From assembly GCA_903882875.1 (NCBI GenBank), contig CAIRYQ010000120.1:62001-126000 (forward strand): DNA of 64,000 nucleotides, written 5' to 3'. The position numbers and the translations under genes are program-made. Source of the DNA: an uncultured Spartobacteria bacterium (GTDB taxonomy: Bacteria > Verrucomicrobiota > Verrucomicrobiia > Chthoniobacterales > Chthoniobacteraceae). Shown piece by piece: positions 9,277 to 17,260 of this stretch. The notes beneath the pieces were generated by a model that worked only from the letters and a program-made list of their open reading frames with translations, had not been told where the DNA came from and did not search any database. The stretch's first letter is position 1; every line of letters starts with the position of its first letter.

Positions 9277-10119
9277 CTACGATTTCAGATCGCGCCGGAG
9301 AAACACCGTGCAGCCGATCAGGATGAACGTCGCGTTCAGGCCGAACAGATACAGGTAGTCCTCTGCCATCTTTGAAAGCGGCACGGGACTGCGGAACACA
9401 TTCAGCCAGGTCACCATGTGGCTCGTCATGAACCACGGCTTGAACGACGCGAACTGCGGCCAGAAATCCAGGATGCGATCCACGAAGAGCACCGCGAGGC
9501 AAACGATCGTCGCGGAGGCAGGCTTCATGTTGCAGCACGACAGCATGAACGCGAGCGACACAATCGTGCAGAAGCTCAGGCCGAAGCACGGCATCGCAAT
9601 GAAATAGCGCACGAGACCTTCCCTCGGCGGATAGAACGCGAGCAGCTTCTCCTCGGGAATGAGCGCGCACAGGCTCCCGAGCCCCTGCCACGCGAGGCCC
9701 GTGAGCAACGCGGTGATGCCGATGAATGCGATGAGCACAAAACAGTAGAGCAATGCCGCGAGCAGCTTCACGCCGAGCACACGCAGCCGGCTCACGGGAC
9801 GCGAGAGCGTCATCCGCATGGTGCCGTCCTCGACCTCCTTGCTCACGATGTCGCCCGCGACGAGCGCGACGAAAATCGCGCCGAGAAGCGCGACCGTGAG
9901 CGCCATCATGTTGAACGCAAGCGTGAGCCCGCCGAAGTATTCGTCGAACATCGCGCCGTGGCTCTCGAGGAACGCGCGGAAGCCGCGCTTCGCCTTGTCC
10001 GTCTGCGAAAGCATGAGCACGAGCAGTTCCAGCGCGACGAAAGCGACGAAGCCGATCCATGTGCGCTTGCGCGCAAACATTTTCAGCAGCTCGGCGGAAA
10101 ACTGGCGGAGGAAAAGCAT
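9277..10119 (-). CDS. ABC-2 type transporter permease
   Basis: 280 residues, six predicted membrane segments. It opens with a cytoplasmic stretch (QFSAELLKMFARKRTWIG) and a first helix, then a large exported loop, and contains the ABC-2 permease signature VSKEVEDGTMRMTLSRPVSR near residue 110. It pairs with the ATPase gene at 10220-11110 directly upstream on the same strand. The two genes are separated by about 100 bp occupied by a palindromic AT-rich repeat. The substrate is unknown; ABC-2 exporters without an outer partner commonly move lipids, peptides or drugs. Last gene of the minus-strand unit starting at 12224. Confidence 0.85.
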   Translation of the reverse strand: MLFLRQFSAELLKMFARKRTWIGFVAFVALELLVLMLSQTDKAKRGFRAFLESHGAMFDEYFGGLTLAFNMMALTVALLGAIFVALVAGDIVSKEVEDGTMRMTLSRPVSRLRVLGVKLLAALLYCFVLIAFIGITALLTGLAWQGLGSLCALIPEEKLLAFYPPREGLVRYFIAMPCFGLSFCTIVSLAFMLSCCNMKPASATIVCLAVLFVDRILDFWPQFASFKPWFMTSHMVTWLNVFRSPVPLSKMAEDYLYLFGLNATFILIGCTVFLRRDLKS

Positions 10120-10124
10120 GGGCG

Positions 10125-10234
10125 AATTAAAGATTTAGGATTTCAGAATTAAGATTTCCGAGTCCGCACTGAATGCACGCTGTCGTCTGGATTGGGTTTC
10201 AAATCTTAAATCCAAAATCTTAAATCTTAAATCC
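10125..10234. repeat. AT-rich inverted repeat inside ABC operon
   Basis: Imperfect palindrome built from the unit AAATCTTAAATCC. The left arm is about 10127-10157 and the right arm about 10200-10234, with a GC-richer centre. It stands out from the surrounding GC-rich coding DNA. Its right arm supplies the last codons and the stop of the ABC ATPase, so the element reached or reshaped the 3' end of that gene. In RNA it would fold between the ATPase and permease cistrons. Confidence 0.7.
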
Positions 10235-11110
10235 GCCTACCTCCCGCAGGTAGAGTTCTTCGAGAGTCTGCTTCTCCGGTGTGACCGCGCGCAATTTGAC
10301 TCCCGCATTCACGATCCGCGCAACGATGTCCGCAATGTCCGCACCGGGCGGAAGCTCGATCACACCCGGCTCCACGACTGATGCGCCGTTCAACTGCGCA
10401 CCCACTTTTTCCCACGGCTCCGCCTCGATGCGGAAGCGCATGCCCTTCGACGCGAGATCGTGCCAGCGTCCGCAATAGATGAGGCTGCCCTTGTTCAAAA
10501 TCGCGACGCGATCGCAGAGCTGTTCGACCTCGCTGAGCAGGTGCGAGCAGAAGAGCACTGTGAAGCCGCGCTCGCGGTTCAGCCGCTGAATGAGCGCGCG
10601 CATCTCGGCGATGCCTTCGGGATCGAGGCCGTTCGTCGGCTCATCAAGCAGCACGACTTCTGGTTCCGGCAGTAGCGCCTGCGCAAGCCCGAGCCGCTGG
10701 CGCATGCCCTGGCTGTACGCGCCGACCTTGTCGTGGATGCGCGCGGTGAGGCCGACGAACTCCACCGCGTCCTGCATCTCCTTCCGCGAAACAAGCGCGC
10801 TGTAGCTCGTGAAGATTTCCAGATTCCGCCACCCGCTCAGGTAGTCGTAAAAACGCGGCGCCTCGAAAATAGCGCCCACTTTCGCGAGCGCGCGAGGCCG
10901 CTCCCGCTGCACGCTGATGCCGCCGATGAACGCCTCGCCCTCATCGGGAAAAACCATCCCGAGCAGAATGCCGAGCGCCGTGCTTTTCCCCGCGCCGTTG
11001 TGCCCGAGCAGGCCGAAGATTTCCCCGCGCTCCACGGCGAACGACAGTCCGTGCAGCGCGGGCTTGCCGGCGAAACTCTTTTTCAAATTCGCGAGCCGGA
11101 TCGCTTCCAT
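10220..11110 (-). CDS. ABC transporter ATP-binding protein
   Basis: 296 residues. Walker A GHNGAGKST near residue 36, Q-loop region, signature YSQGMRQRLGLAQAL near residue 135, Walker B VVLLDEPTNGLDPEG and switch histidine in LFCSHLLSEVEQLCD. This is the CcmA/DrrA-like class that drives ABC-2 permeases, and the permease gene lies directly downstream. The start ATG shares its A with the TGA stop of the pseudopilin gene (TGATG), indicating translational coupling. The last codons fall in a palindromic repeat, so the natural C-terminus may have been replaced. Confidence 0.92.
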   Translation of the reverse strand: MEAIRLANLKKSFAGKPALHGLSFAVERGEIFGLLGHNGAGKSTALGILLGMVFPDEGEAFIGGISVQRERPRALAKVGAIFEAPRFYDYLSGWRNLEIFTSYSALVSRKEMQDAVEFVGLTARIHDKVGAYSQGMRQRLGLAQALLPEPEVVLLDEPTNGLDPEGIAEMRALIQRLNRERGFTVLFCSHLLSEVEQLCDRVAILNKGSLIYCGRWHDLASKGMRFRIEAEPWEKVGAQLNGASVVEPGVIELPPGADIADIVARIVNAGVKLRAVTPEKQTLEELYLREVGGFKI

Positions 11111-11658
11111 CAGTTCTGCGGCAGAGTGCCGTTCACAAAGGTCAGCTCCTGCGACGCGTGGCCGTCGGCGTAGAGGACGTTCAGTTTGTTTTCGAGGTTC
11201 GGGTGGAAGCCCTCCTTGTCGCCCATCACCATGATGCGGCCCGGATCATCAATCGGACTCATCGCGAGGAAACTCACGCTCAGCGTCGCGAGCCGCTGAC
11301 CGTTGAGCCTGTTGTTCCAGAGGTAGCTCGTGCCGCTCGTCTCTGCGAGATGCTTGCTGTCGTCCGGGCAGGAAAAAATGCGCGGGTCCTGCACATAGGC
11401 GCGCAGCTCGGTGTCCATCGCCGGTGCTGAATCGGCGGTGGTCGCACGCGCCATCACAAGCTCGGGAAAAACACCGTCGTGCTCCGCGACATAGCGGGAA
11501 AGCCCCGCGCCGATCGCCCGCAAGTTCTGCATGCATGCGACCGAACGCGAGTATCGCTGCGAACGCTGCCATCCCGCAGTCCCGAGCACCGCGAGCACCG
11601 CGATGATCGCGATCACCGCAAGCAGCTCGATGAGGGTGAAGCCGGGCCGGGCGCGCAT
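11110..11658 (-). CDS. Type II secretion-type pseudopilin (H-X9-DG-like protein)
   Basis: 182 residues from ATG 11658, which places the short leader MRARPG directly before the prepilin motif FTLIELLAVIAII, cleaved after Gly6 by prepilin peptidase. An ATG at 11676 would lengthen the leader and overlap the upstream gene. The hydrophobic helix is followed by a soluble domain ending with VLYADGHASQEL, the aspartate-glycine motif of the prepilin-type N-cleavage/methylation proteins numerous in Verrucomicrobia and Planctomycetes. It starts 5 bp after the upstream gene and its stop overlaps the ABC ATPase start. No secretin or assembly ATPase lies nearby, so it probably uses a secretion machine encoded elsewhere. 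Confidence 0.85.
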   Translation of the reverse strand: MRARPGFTLIELLAVIAIIAVLAVLGTAGWQRSQRYSRSVACMQNLRAIGAGLSRYVAEHDGVFPELVMARATTADSAPAMDTELRAYVQDPRIFSCPDDSKHLAETSGTSYLWNNRLNGQRLATLSVSFLAMSPIDDPGRIMVMGDKEGFHPNLENKLNVLYADGHASQELTFVNGTLPQN

Positions 11659-11663
11659 GGGAA

Positions 11664-12224
11664 TCAGCGCGACCATTTTACCGTCTGCTCCAGTGCCTCG
11701 AGAAATGGCAGCGCATCCATCTTCGCATCAATCGTTGCGTCGCTGTAAAATGACTTCAGCCCCTGTTCGACGATCTTCTTGAAAGCCGGATCGTTCACAT
11801 CGCGCCGCTCCCGATCGCCGCCGTGCTCGCGGAGATCATCCACCGCCTTCTGCACCATCTTTTTGCGTTTGCCCGGCTCCATCTTGTTGAAGTTTTCCAT
11901 CATCTGCTTGAACCCCGACGGCAGCACGAGATCGAGGTAGCGCCCCTTTTCCTCGGCGTTGAGCGCAAGCCAGAATTTTTCCAGCTTCCGCTGCTTGTCC
12001 AGTTCGCGCCGCTGCTCGTATTCGAGGCCGTTCACGCGCTTGGCGACTTCCGCGATCAGCTTCGCGCGATCCGCGGGCGCCTTCCCGTCGAGACTGTTCG
12101 TCCCGACGAATTCCGCGATCCGCTCGGGCGTTGGCCGATTCTTCCGCACGATCCAAATCGCGCCTGCGATCGCGCCCCACACGAGGACAAGCAGCAGGGC
12201 GATTTTGATCCAATGCGGACGCAT
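11664..12224 (-). CDS. Membrane-anchored protein of unknown function
   Basis: 186 residues. One N-terminal membrane helix (residues 7-26, IALLLVLVWGAIAGAIWIV) is followed by a charged, mainly helical domain rich in Lys, Arg and Glu, with KMEPGKRKKMVQKAVDDLRE. No catalytic motif was recognised. It is the first gene of the four-gene minus-strand unit with the pseudopilin and ABC exporter and may be an accessory or scaffold protein for that unit, by context only. Confidence 0.75.
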   Translation of the reverse strand: MRPHWIKIALLLVLVWGAIAGAIWIVRKNRPTPERIAEFVGTNSLDGKAPADRAKLIAEVAKRVNGLEYEQRRELDKQRKLEKFWLALNAEEKGRYLDLVLPSGFKQMMENFNKMEPGKRKKMVQKAVDDLREHGGDRERRDVNDPAFKKIVEQGLKSFYSDATIDAKMDALPFLEALEQTVKWSR

Positions 12225-12301
12225 CCGGTTCTCTTAAGCGCGAAGCCCCTCACACTCAACCATCATGCGCCGTGAACGGAAAAAATCCGCGCGCCCAAGT
12301 C

Positions 12302-12317
12302 TGGCACGCCCGCTGCT
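12302..12317 (+). promoter_or_regulatory. Sigma-54 type promoter
   Basis: TGGCACGCCCGCTGCT matches the RpoN consensus TGGCACG-N4-TTGCW at almost every position, with GG (12303-12304) and GC (12315-12316) exactly ten bases apart as required for the -24/-12 elements. It faces the plus strand, while the genes on both sides are on the minus strand. Transcription would begin near 12328. An upstream enhancer site could not be recognised. Confidence 0.6.
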
Positions 12318-12327
12318 ATATCCAAAT

Positions 12328-12420
12328 GTGCAGAGCACGGAAGCCACGAAATTAACACACCATATTTCTCAAGAGTTCCAGTAGCCTCCGCAACGCGACC
12401 TTCGGGTCGCGTTCTTTTTT
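12328..12420 (+). ncRNA. Candidate sigma-54-dependent small RNA
   Basis: About 93 nt lie between the expected start of the sigma-54-type promoter and a strong intrinsic terminator, with no protein gene on this strand. The transcript would have an unstructured A/C-rich 5' half (including CCACGAAATTAACACACC) and a stable 3' hairpin with a U tail, a normal shape for a trans-acting small RNA. The 5' end is estimated from the promoter; no expression evidence exists. No match to a known RNA family was recognised. Confidence 0.45.
12392..12420 (+). terminator. Rho-independent terminator
   Basis: Perfect 9-bp stem AACGCGACC / GGTCGCGTT closed by a TTCG tetraloop (12392-12413) and followed by a C and six T. 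The T tract is on the plus strand only, so it does not terminate the minus-strand sulfatase genes. Confidence 0.85.
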
Positions 12421-12459
12421 CCGGGGAAAAACGACGACGATGCGAGACCGGGATCACCA

Positions 12460-13869
12460 CTACTTGTAGGGCACCGTGCCCGAGGCATCCACCGTGTATT
12501 TCCACTTCGCGATGTATTCCGCGGCGGGGCGGAAGTCATCGTGCTGTTCGGCGAGCTTCGCCTTCAGCATCGCGTCCATCTTCGCCTGCAATTCCGCGTG
12601 CTCCGGCTTGCCCACGAGATTGTCGAGCTGCCACGGATCCTTCTCGTTGTCGAAAAGCAGCCACGGCCATTCGAGTTCGCGGACGTAGGTGTAACGCACA
12701 GTGCGAACGCAGCGGTATTCCCTGCCGCCGGTGCGCCGCGCGAATTCGCCGAACGGCGCATCGCACTGCACGATCGCCGCGCCGCCGGAGAGATCTTTTC
12801 CGCCGCGCATGTAGTCTGTGAAATCAAAGCCCTCGACACTCTTCGGCGCCGCCACGCCGCACAGGCTGAGCAGCGTGGGCATCACGTCCTCGGTGTTGAT
12901 AGTCCCTTCGACGCGGCGCGGTGCGATGCCGAGCTTCGCGGGCACTCGGAACAGCATCGGCACTCGCGCGGATTCCTCGTAGGGCTTCTGCTTCCGCTGC
13001 ATCGCGTGCGACGAGAGCATGTCGCCGTGATCGGACGTGAAGACGATGATCGTGTTGTCGTCCACGCCGGCATTTTCCAAAGTACCGAGCAGATCGCCGA
13101 TGCAGTCATCCAGCGCCGTGCAGTGCGCGTAGTAGCCCGCGAGGTCCACGCGTGCGCGCGCCTGTGCGATGCCATCGGCGGGCACGTTGCCGCGGAGCTT
13201 CATGTTGTCCGGCGAATACATGTCGCGGTATTTTTGCGGCGCGGTCTCGTAGGGATTGTGCGGCGGGCCCCACGCGAGCCAGAGCAGGAAGGGCTTCCCC
13301 GTTTTCGCGCGCGACTCGATGTAGCCCTGCGCGTCGCGCGTCTGCGCGATGGCGTCGTAGCCCTGCCACTCCAGCTTCTCCGGGCCATCCGCGTAATACG
13401 GCGACTTGTTGTAGGCGTGCGTGCATTCGAGCACCTTCCAGTAGTCGAATCCCTGCCGCCGCTCGCGTGGGATGAAAGCCGCGCGCCCGTGTCCGTCCAC
13501 ATGCCACTTGCCGATGCAGCCCGTGTCGTAGCCAGCGCCCCTCAGCACCTTCGCGATCGTCACGGCCTCGGGATTCAGCGGCACGTCATTGATGAAAATC
13601 CCGTGCGTGAGCGGACGCTGCCCGGTGAGCAGCGAGGCGCGCGTGGGCGAGCACACCGGCATGCCCGACACGGCCTGCGTGAAATTCACGCACTGCTTCT
13701 CCAGGCGGTCGAGGTTCGGCGTCTTTACATTCGGATCTCCTGCGAACCCGAACGCCTGCGCGCGCCACTGGTCGGCGATGATGAGCAGGATGTTCGGCGG
13801 ACGCTCAGCCGCGACAGTGCTTGAGATGCCCGCGAGGAAAAGCGAGAGCGCAGTGAAGATGCGGGTCAT
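12460..13869 (-). CDS. Secreted sulfatase (formylglycine type)
   Basis: 469 residues from ATG 13869, which gives a signal peptide (TALSLFLAGISSTVAA); a longer open frame upstream lies inside the preceding gene. Family-S1 sulfatase fold: PNILLIIADQWR supplies the metal site, CSPTRASLLTG carries the Cys (residue 73) converted to formylglycine, then GKWH, and VFTSDHGDMLSSH for the second metal ligands. It removes sulfate esters, most likely from polysaccharides, outside the cytoplasm. The usual second aspartate after the first (DD) is Gln here, as in several S1 subfamilies. It follows another sulfatase by 5 bp in the same direction, so the two are probably co-transcribed. Maturation needs an FGE or anSME from outside this window. 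Confidence 0.9.
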   Translation of the reverse strand: MTRIFTALSLFLAGISSTVAAERPPNILLIIADQWRAQAFGFAGDPNVKTPNLDRLEKQCVNFTQAVSGMPVCSPTRASLLTGQRPLTHGIFINDVPLNPEAVTIAKVLRGAGYDTGCIGKWHVDGHGRAAFIPRERRQGFDYWKVLECTHAYNKSPYYADGPEKLEWQGYDAIAQTRDAQGYIESRAKTGKPFLLWLAWGPPHNPYETAPQKYRDMYSPDNMKLRGNVPADGIAQARARVDLAGYYAHCTALDDCIGDLLGTLENAGVDDNTIIVFTSDHGDMLSSHAMQRKQKPYEESARVPMLFRVPAKLGIAPRRVEGTINTEDVMPTLLSLCGVAAPKSVEGFDFTDYMRGGKDLSGGAAIVQCDAPFGEFARRTGGREYRCVRTVRYTYVRELEWPWLLFDNEKDPWQLDNLVGKPEHAELQAKMDAMLKAKLAEQHDDFRPAAEYIAKWKYTVDASGTVPYK

Positions 13870-13874
13870 GTTTT

Positions 13875-15536
13875 TCAATCTGCGTCCTCCCCCTTCTTCT
13901 TCTTCGCGTTCGGTTTGTTGCCCGCGTCCGGTGGCAAATCTTTCAGCGCGAGCGCGCGGAATTCCTCGGCGTGCTTCTCCCACGTCGCGGCCATCTCCTT
14001 CACGCGCTCGGGCTGCTTCGCTGCGAGGTCGCTCGACTCCGCGCGGTCGGTGCGCAGGTCGTAGAGTTCCCACGGCGAATCCTTTCCGGCAGCGACGATC
14101 TTCCAGTCGCCCACACGCAACGCGCGGTTCGCCTCGTGCATCCACCACAGGTAATCGTGGGGCACCGTGTGGTCCTTCGCAAACGTCGGCACGAGGCTCC
14201 TGCCCGGCGCGGCAGGCACAGGCTTGCCCTCCCAATTTTCCAGCGGCTTGCCGCCGGCGATGTCGAGCACCGTCGGCACGATGTCAATCAAGTGCGCGGG
14301 ATTGTGCCGCAATTCGCCGCGCGCGGCGATGCCCTTCGGCCACTGCACGATGAATGGCGTCGCGATGCCGCCCTCATGCACCCACGTCTTGTGACGGCGG
14401 AACGGCGTGTTCGATGCGCTCGAAAATCCGGGCCCGAGGCACAGGAAACTGTCCGCCGAACCGAGCGCCGCGCCCGGCGCATTGCCGTCGCCGCGCACCA
14501 TGATCTCCGCGCTCGCGCCGTTGTCGGAGAGAAAAATCACGAGCGTGTTTTCCTCCGCGCTCATCGCCTTCACCTGCGCGAGCACGCGGCCGATTTCCTG
14601 ATCCATCCGATCCACCATCGCCGCGTGGATCGCCATTTTCGTCGCCTGAAACTCCCGCTGCACCGTCGTGAGTTCCGTCCACGGCATCGGGCGGTCCACC
14701 TCGCCGGGATGAATCTTCGCGAGGTCGCCCCTGAACGGATACGGCGGCCCCACCTCGCGCTCCAGCGCCGAGAGCGTCGTGTTCACGATGCCCTCCTTTG
14801 TCTGCCTCGCGTAACGCTCCTCGCGCGTGACATCCCATCCCTTGAGATATTTGTCCTTGTAGCGCGCGATGTCCTCTGCCGGCGCCTGCAACGGAAAGTG
14901 CGGCACGGTGAACGCGAGATACTCGAAGAACGGCTGGTCCGCGTATTTCTCCGCGTGCTCCTTCAGGCACTTGATCGCGTGATCCGCGAACGCTGTCGTC
15001 GTGTAGTAGCCCGTGCCCGGCGTGACGGGCGGCAGCGGCTTGTCGTCCTCGGAAAGATTGCGCGGTGCGAAGTTGTGGTTGTGATCATCGAGCACGTAGC
15101 TGTGGTCGAATCCGCACTCCGTCGGCTTTCCATCCACATGCCATTTGCCCGACTGATACGCGCGGTAGCCGAGCGGCTTCAGCATCTGCGAAAGCAACGG
15201 CGCCCACTGCGGACGCTGCCCGCGCGCGCCAGAGCCCGGCACGCCTGGCATCGCATCGCGCCGCACCGCCTGCGCGTAGTAGCCCGTGAGGATGGCCGCG
15301 CGCGAAGGCCAGCAGCGCGCGGTGTTGTAAAATTGCGTGAAGCGCAGACCGTTCGCCGCGAGCGAATCGAGATTCGGAGTCCGCACATCACCGCCGTAGC
15401 ACCCGGCATCCGAGTAGCCCATGTCATCGGCGAGGATCAGGAGGATGTTCGGACGCGCAGGGTTCGCCGCAGGCAGCAGTGCGGACGAAAGCGCGATACC
15501 GACAAGCAGGAGGAGGAACGAAATGGGGCGTTTCAT
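13875..15536 (-). CDS. Secreted arylsulfatase (formylglycine type)
   Basis: 553 residues from ATG 15536 with a signal peptide (FLLLLVGIALSSALLPAA). Motifs in order: NILLILADDMGYSD (metal ligands), CWPSRAAILTG with the formylglycine Cys at residue 75, SGKWHVDG, and LVIFLSDNGASAE. The C-terminus is Lys/Asp-rich. Closest type is the AtsA-like arylsulfatases of the PVC group. First gene of a two-sulfatase unit; different active-site neighbourhoods (CWPSR versus CSPTR) suggest different sulfated substrates. The start lies 109 bp from the divergent gene at 15646. Confidence 0.92.
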   Translation of the reverse strand: MKRPISFLLLLVGIALSSALLPAANPARPNILLILADDMGYSDAGCYGGDVRTPNLDSLAANGLRFTQFYNTARCWPSRAAILTGYYAQAVRRDAMPGVPGSGARGQRPQWAPLLSQMLKPLGYRAYQSGKWHVDGKPTECGFDHSYVLDDHNHNFAPRNLSEDDKPLPPVTPGTGYYTTTAFADHAIKCLKEHAEKYADQPFFEYLAFTVPHFPLQAPAEDIARYKDKYLKGWDVTREERYARQTKEGIVNTTLSALEREVGPPYPFRGDLAKIHPGEVDRPMPWTELTTVQREFQATKMAIHAAMVDRMDQEIGRVLAQVKAMSAEENTLVIFLSDNGASAEIMVRGDGNAPGAALGSADSFLCLGPGFSSASNTPFRRHKTWVHEGGIATPFIVQWPKGIAARGELRHNPAHLIDIVPTVLDIAGGKPLENWEGKPVPAAPGRSLVPTFAKDHTVPHDYLWWMHEANRALRVGDWKIVAAGKDSPWELYDLRTDRAESSDLAAKQPERVKEMAATWEKHAEEFRALALKDLPPDAGNKPNAKKKKGEDAD

Positions 15537-15645
15537 TCCGCGGATGAAAACCGCGGGCGGTGCGTTTGTCCCGCAAGAAACTGAATCTCGCGCGGAGAGC
15601 GCGGGCTTTCCATCCAGGACCCTGTGCGACACAAGACCCGTGCTC

Positions 15646-16008
15646 ATGAATCCCGAATTTGAAACCGTCTTCACCAGCCTGCGCGACATCCTGCGCAGGC
15701 ATTCAAAAGGCCTCACCGTCGCAGATGACACGCCGACGCGTTACACTCTGAAAGGCGGCTGCCATCCCGCCCACAAGAAGCCGATGGACATCGCCTGGAT
15801 CCGAGTCGGAAAAAATTACGTCAGCTTCCACCACATGGGCGTCTATGCGTGTGAAGCACTGCGCGACAGCCTGTCGCCCGCGTTGAAGGCCCGGATGCAG
15901 GGCAAGGCGTGCTTCAATTTCAAGAAGCCCGACGAAGCGCTGTTCAAGGAGCTGGAGCAGATGACCGTGGACGGCTTCGCGGCATTTCGGAAAGCCGGGT
16001 ACCTCTGA
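15646..16008 (+). CDS. Small DUF1801-like protein
   Basis: 120 residues from ATG 15646; longer upstream starts overlap the sulfatase promoter region. It contains IAWIRVGKNYVSFHHMGVY near the middle and a C-terminal AAFRKAGYL, the layout of the small alpha/beta DUF1801 (YdhG-like) proteins, whose biochemical role is not established. No signal peptide. It is 99 bp upstream of the dihydrouridine synthase gene on the same strand and may share its transcript. Confidence 0.65.
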   Translation: MNPEFETVFTSLRDILRRHSKGLTVADDTPTRYTLKGGCHPAHKKPMDIAWIRVGKNYVSFHHMGVYACEALRDSLSPALKARMQGKACFNFKKPDEALFKELEQMTVDGFAAFRKAGYL

Positions 16009-16107
16009 CGCCAAGCTGCCCGCGCTCCGCCCGTCGCGCACGAAACCGCTGCCCGCACCGTGCGCCCTGCGCTCGCACATTTCCAAACCCGCGCTACGCT
16101 GCACGCC

Positions 16108-17103
16108 ATGCTCCCGTGGTTCCAAGACCGATTCCCGCTCTACCTCGCGCCGATGGCGGGGATCACGGACACCACTTTCCGCCAGCTCTGCAAGGGCTAC
16201 GGCGCGGATGTCATGGTCTCGGAGTTCGTCTCCGCCGAGGGCATTTTCCGGAAAAACGAGCGCACGATGGAATACCTCGACTTCGAGGAATCCGAACGCC
16301 CGCTCGGCGTGCAGCTCTTCGGCGGCGACCCGGACCATCTCGCCGAGGCCGCGAAGATCGTCCTCGACTGGAAGCGGCCCTATTTTATAGACATCAATTT
16401 CGGCTTCCCGGTGAACAAGGTCGTGAGCAAGAACGGCGGCTCCTCGATCCTCCGCGACTGCCCGCTGCTCGCGCGCATCGCGGGCGCGATCGTGAAGGCC
16501 GTCGCGCCGCATCCCGTCACCGCGAAGATCCGCATCGGCTGGAGCGCAGAGACGATCAACGCCACGACCACCGCGCGCATCCTCGAGGACTGCGGCATCC
16601 AGGCCGTCGCCGTCCACGGGCGCACGAAGGAGCAGGGTTACAGCGGCGAGGCGGATTGGAATGTGATTGCGCAGGTCGCGGAGGCCGTGCGCATCCCGGT
16701 GATCGGCAATGGCGACATCGCCACCGCGCACGACGTGGAGCGCCGGAAAAACTCCACGCGCATCGCGGGCATCATGATCGGCCGCACCGCCATGCAGCAC
16801 CCGTGGGTCTTCCGCGAGATCCGCCATTACCTCGACACCGGCACACACCTCGCGCCGCCACCGCTCGCGGAAATCTGGGCGCACATCCGCCGCCATTGCG
16901 CGATGGAGATCGCCCGCAACGGCAGCGAACTCCACGCCATGCAGTCCATGCGCACGCAGCTCATGGCCTACTCGCGCGGCATGGAAGGCGCGCGTCACTT
17001 GCGGGAAAAATTCGCGCACGTCGCCTCCCTCGCGCAGCTCGACGACATCGCCGCGGAGAACATCGCGCAAAGTTCCGCGGGCCCGCAGCTCGCGGCTGTG
17101 TAG
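16108..17103 (+). CDS. tRNA-dihydrouridine synthase homologue, catalytic Cys missing
   Basis: 331 residues from ATG 16108, giving the standard N-terminus LYLAPMAGITDTTFRQLC. TIM-barrel flavoenzyme of the Dus family: FMN-binding residues in LAPMAGIT and VIGNGDIAT, substrate-side KIRIGW, AVHGRTKEQGYSGEADW and MIGRTAMQHPWVF, and a C-terminal helical domain. In DusB/DusC and eukaryotic Dus2 the motif GCP holds the Cys that protonates uridine; here it reads INFGFPVNKV, with Phe100 in its place (codon TTC, 16405-16407). The rest of the site is intact. Either another Cys (Cys118 in RDCPLL) substitutes, or the protein has changed activity. Ordinary length; downstream lies a repeat array. Confidence 0.88.
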   Translation: MLPWFQDRFPLYLAPMAGITDTTFRQLCKGYGADVMVSEFVSAEGIFRKNERTMEYLDFEESERPLGVQLFGGDPDHLAEAAKIVLDWKRPYFIDINFGFPVNKVVSKNGGSSILRDCPLLARIAGAIVKAVAPHPVTAKIRIGWSAETINATTTARILEDCGIQAVAVHGRTKEQGYSGEADWNVIAQVAEAVRIPVIGNGDIATAHDVERRKNSTRIAGIMIGRTAMQHPWVFREIRHYLDTGTHLAPPPLAEIWAHIRRHCAMEIARNGSELHAMQSMRTQLMAYSRGMEGARHLREKFAHVASLAQLDDIAAENIAQSSAGPQLAAV

Positions 17104-17260
17104 TCCGCCGGGGTGTGACGGGCGGCCGGCGAGTCCCATTCCGCCGCGGGCGGAGTCCTGCGAGGTGCCACGGAGAACCCCGCGCACCGCGGGCCGGGCG
17201 CCGGCATGGTGCGGCCATTCGCTCCGCCTTTGCGGAGCTTCGCTGGATGCTTCAGGGCAT

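Noticed and set aside
12263-12505. 80-codon minus frame between the sulfatase and the ABC operon
   Set aside because: It crosses the terminator and the sulfatase 3' end and has no protein-like character.
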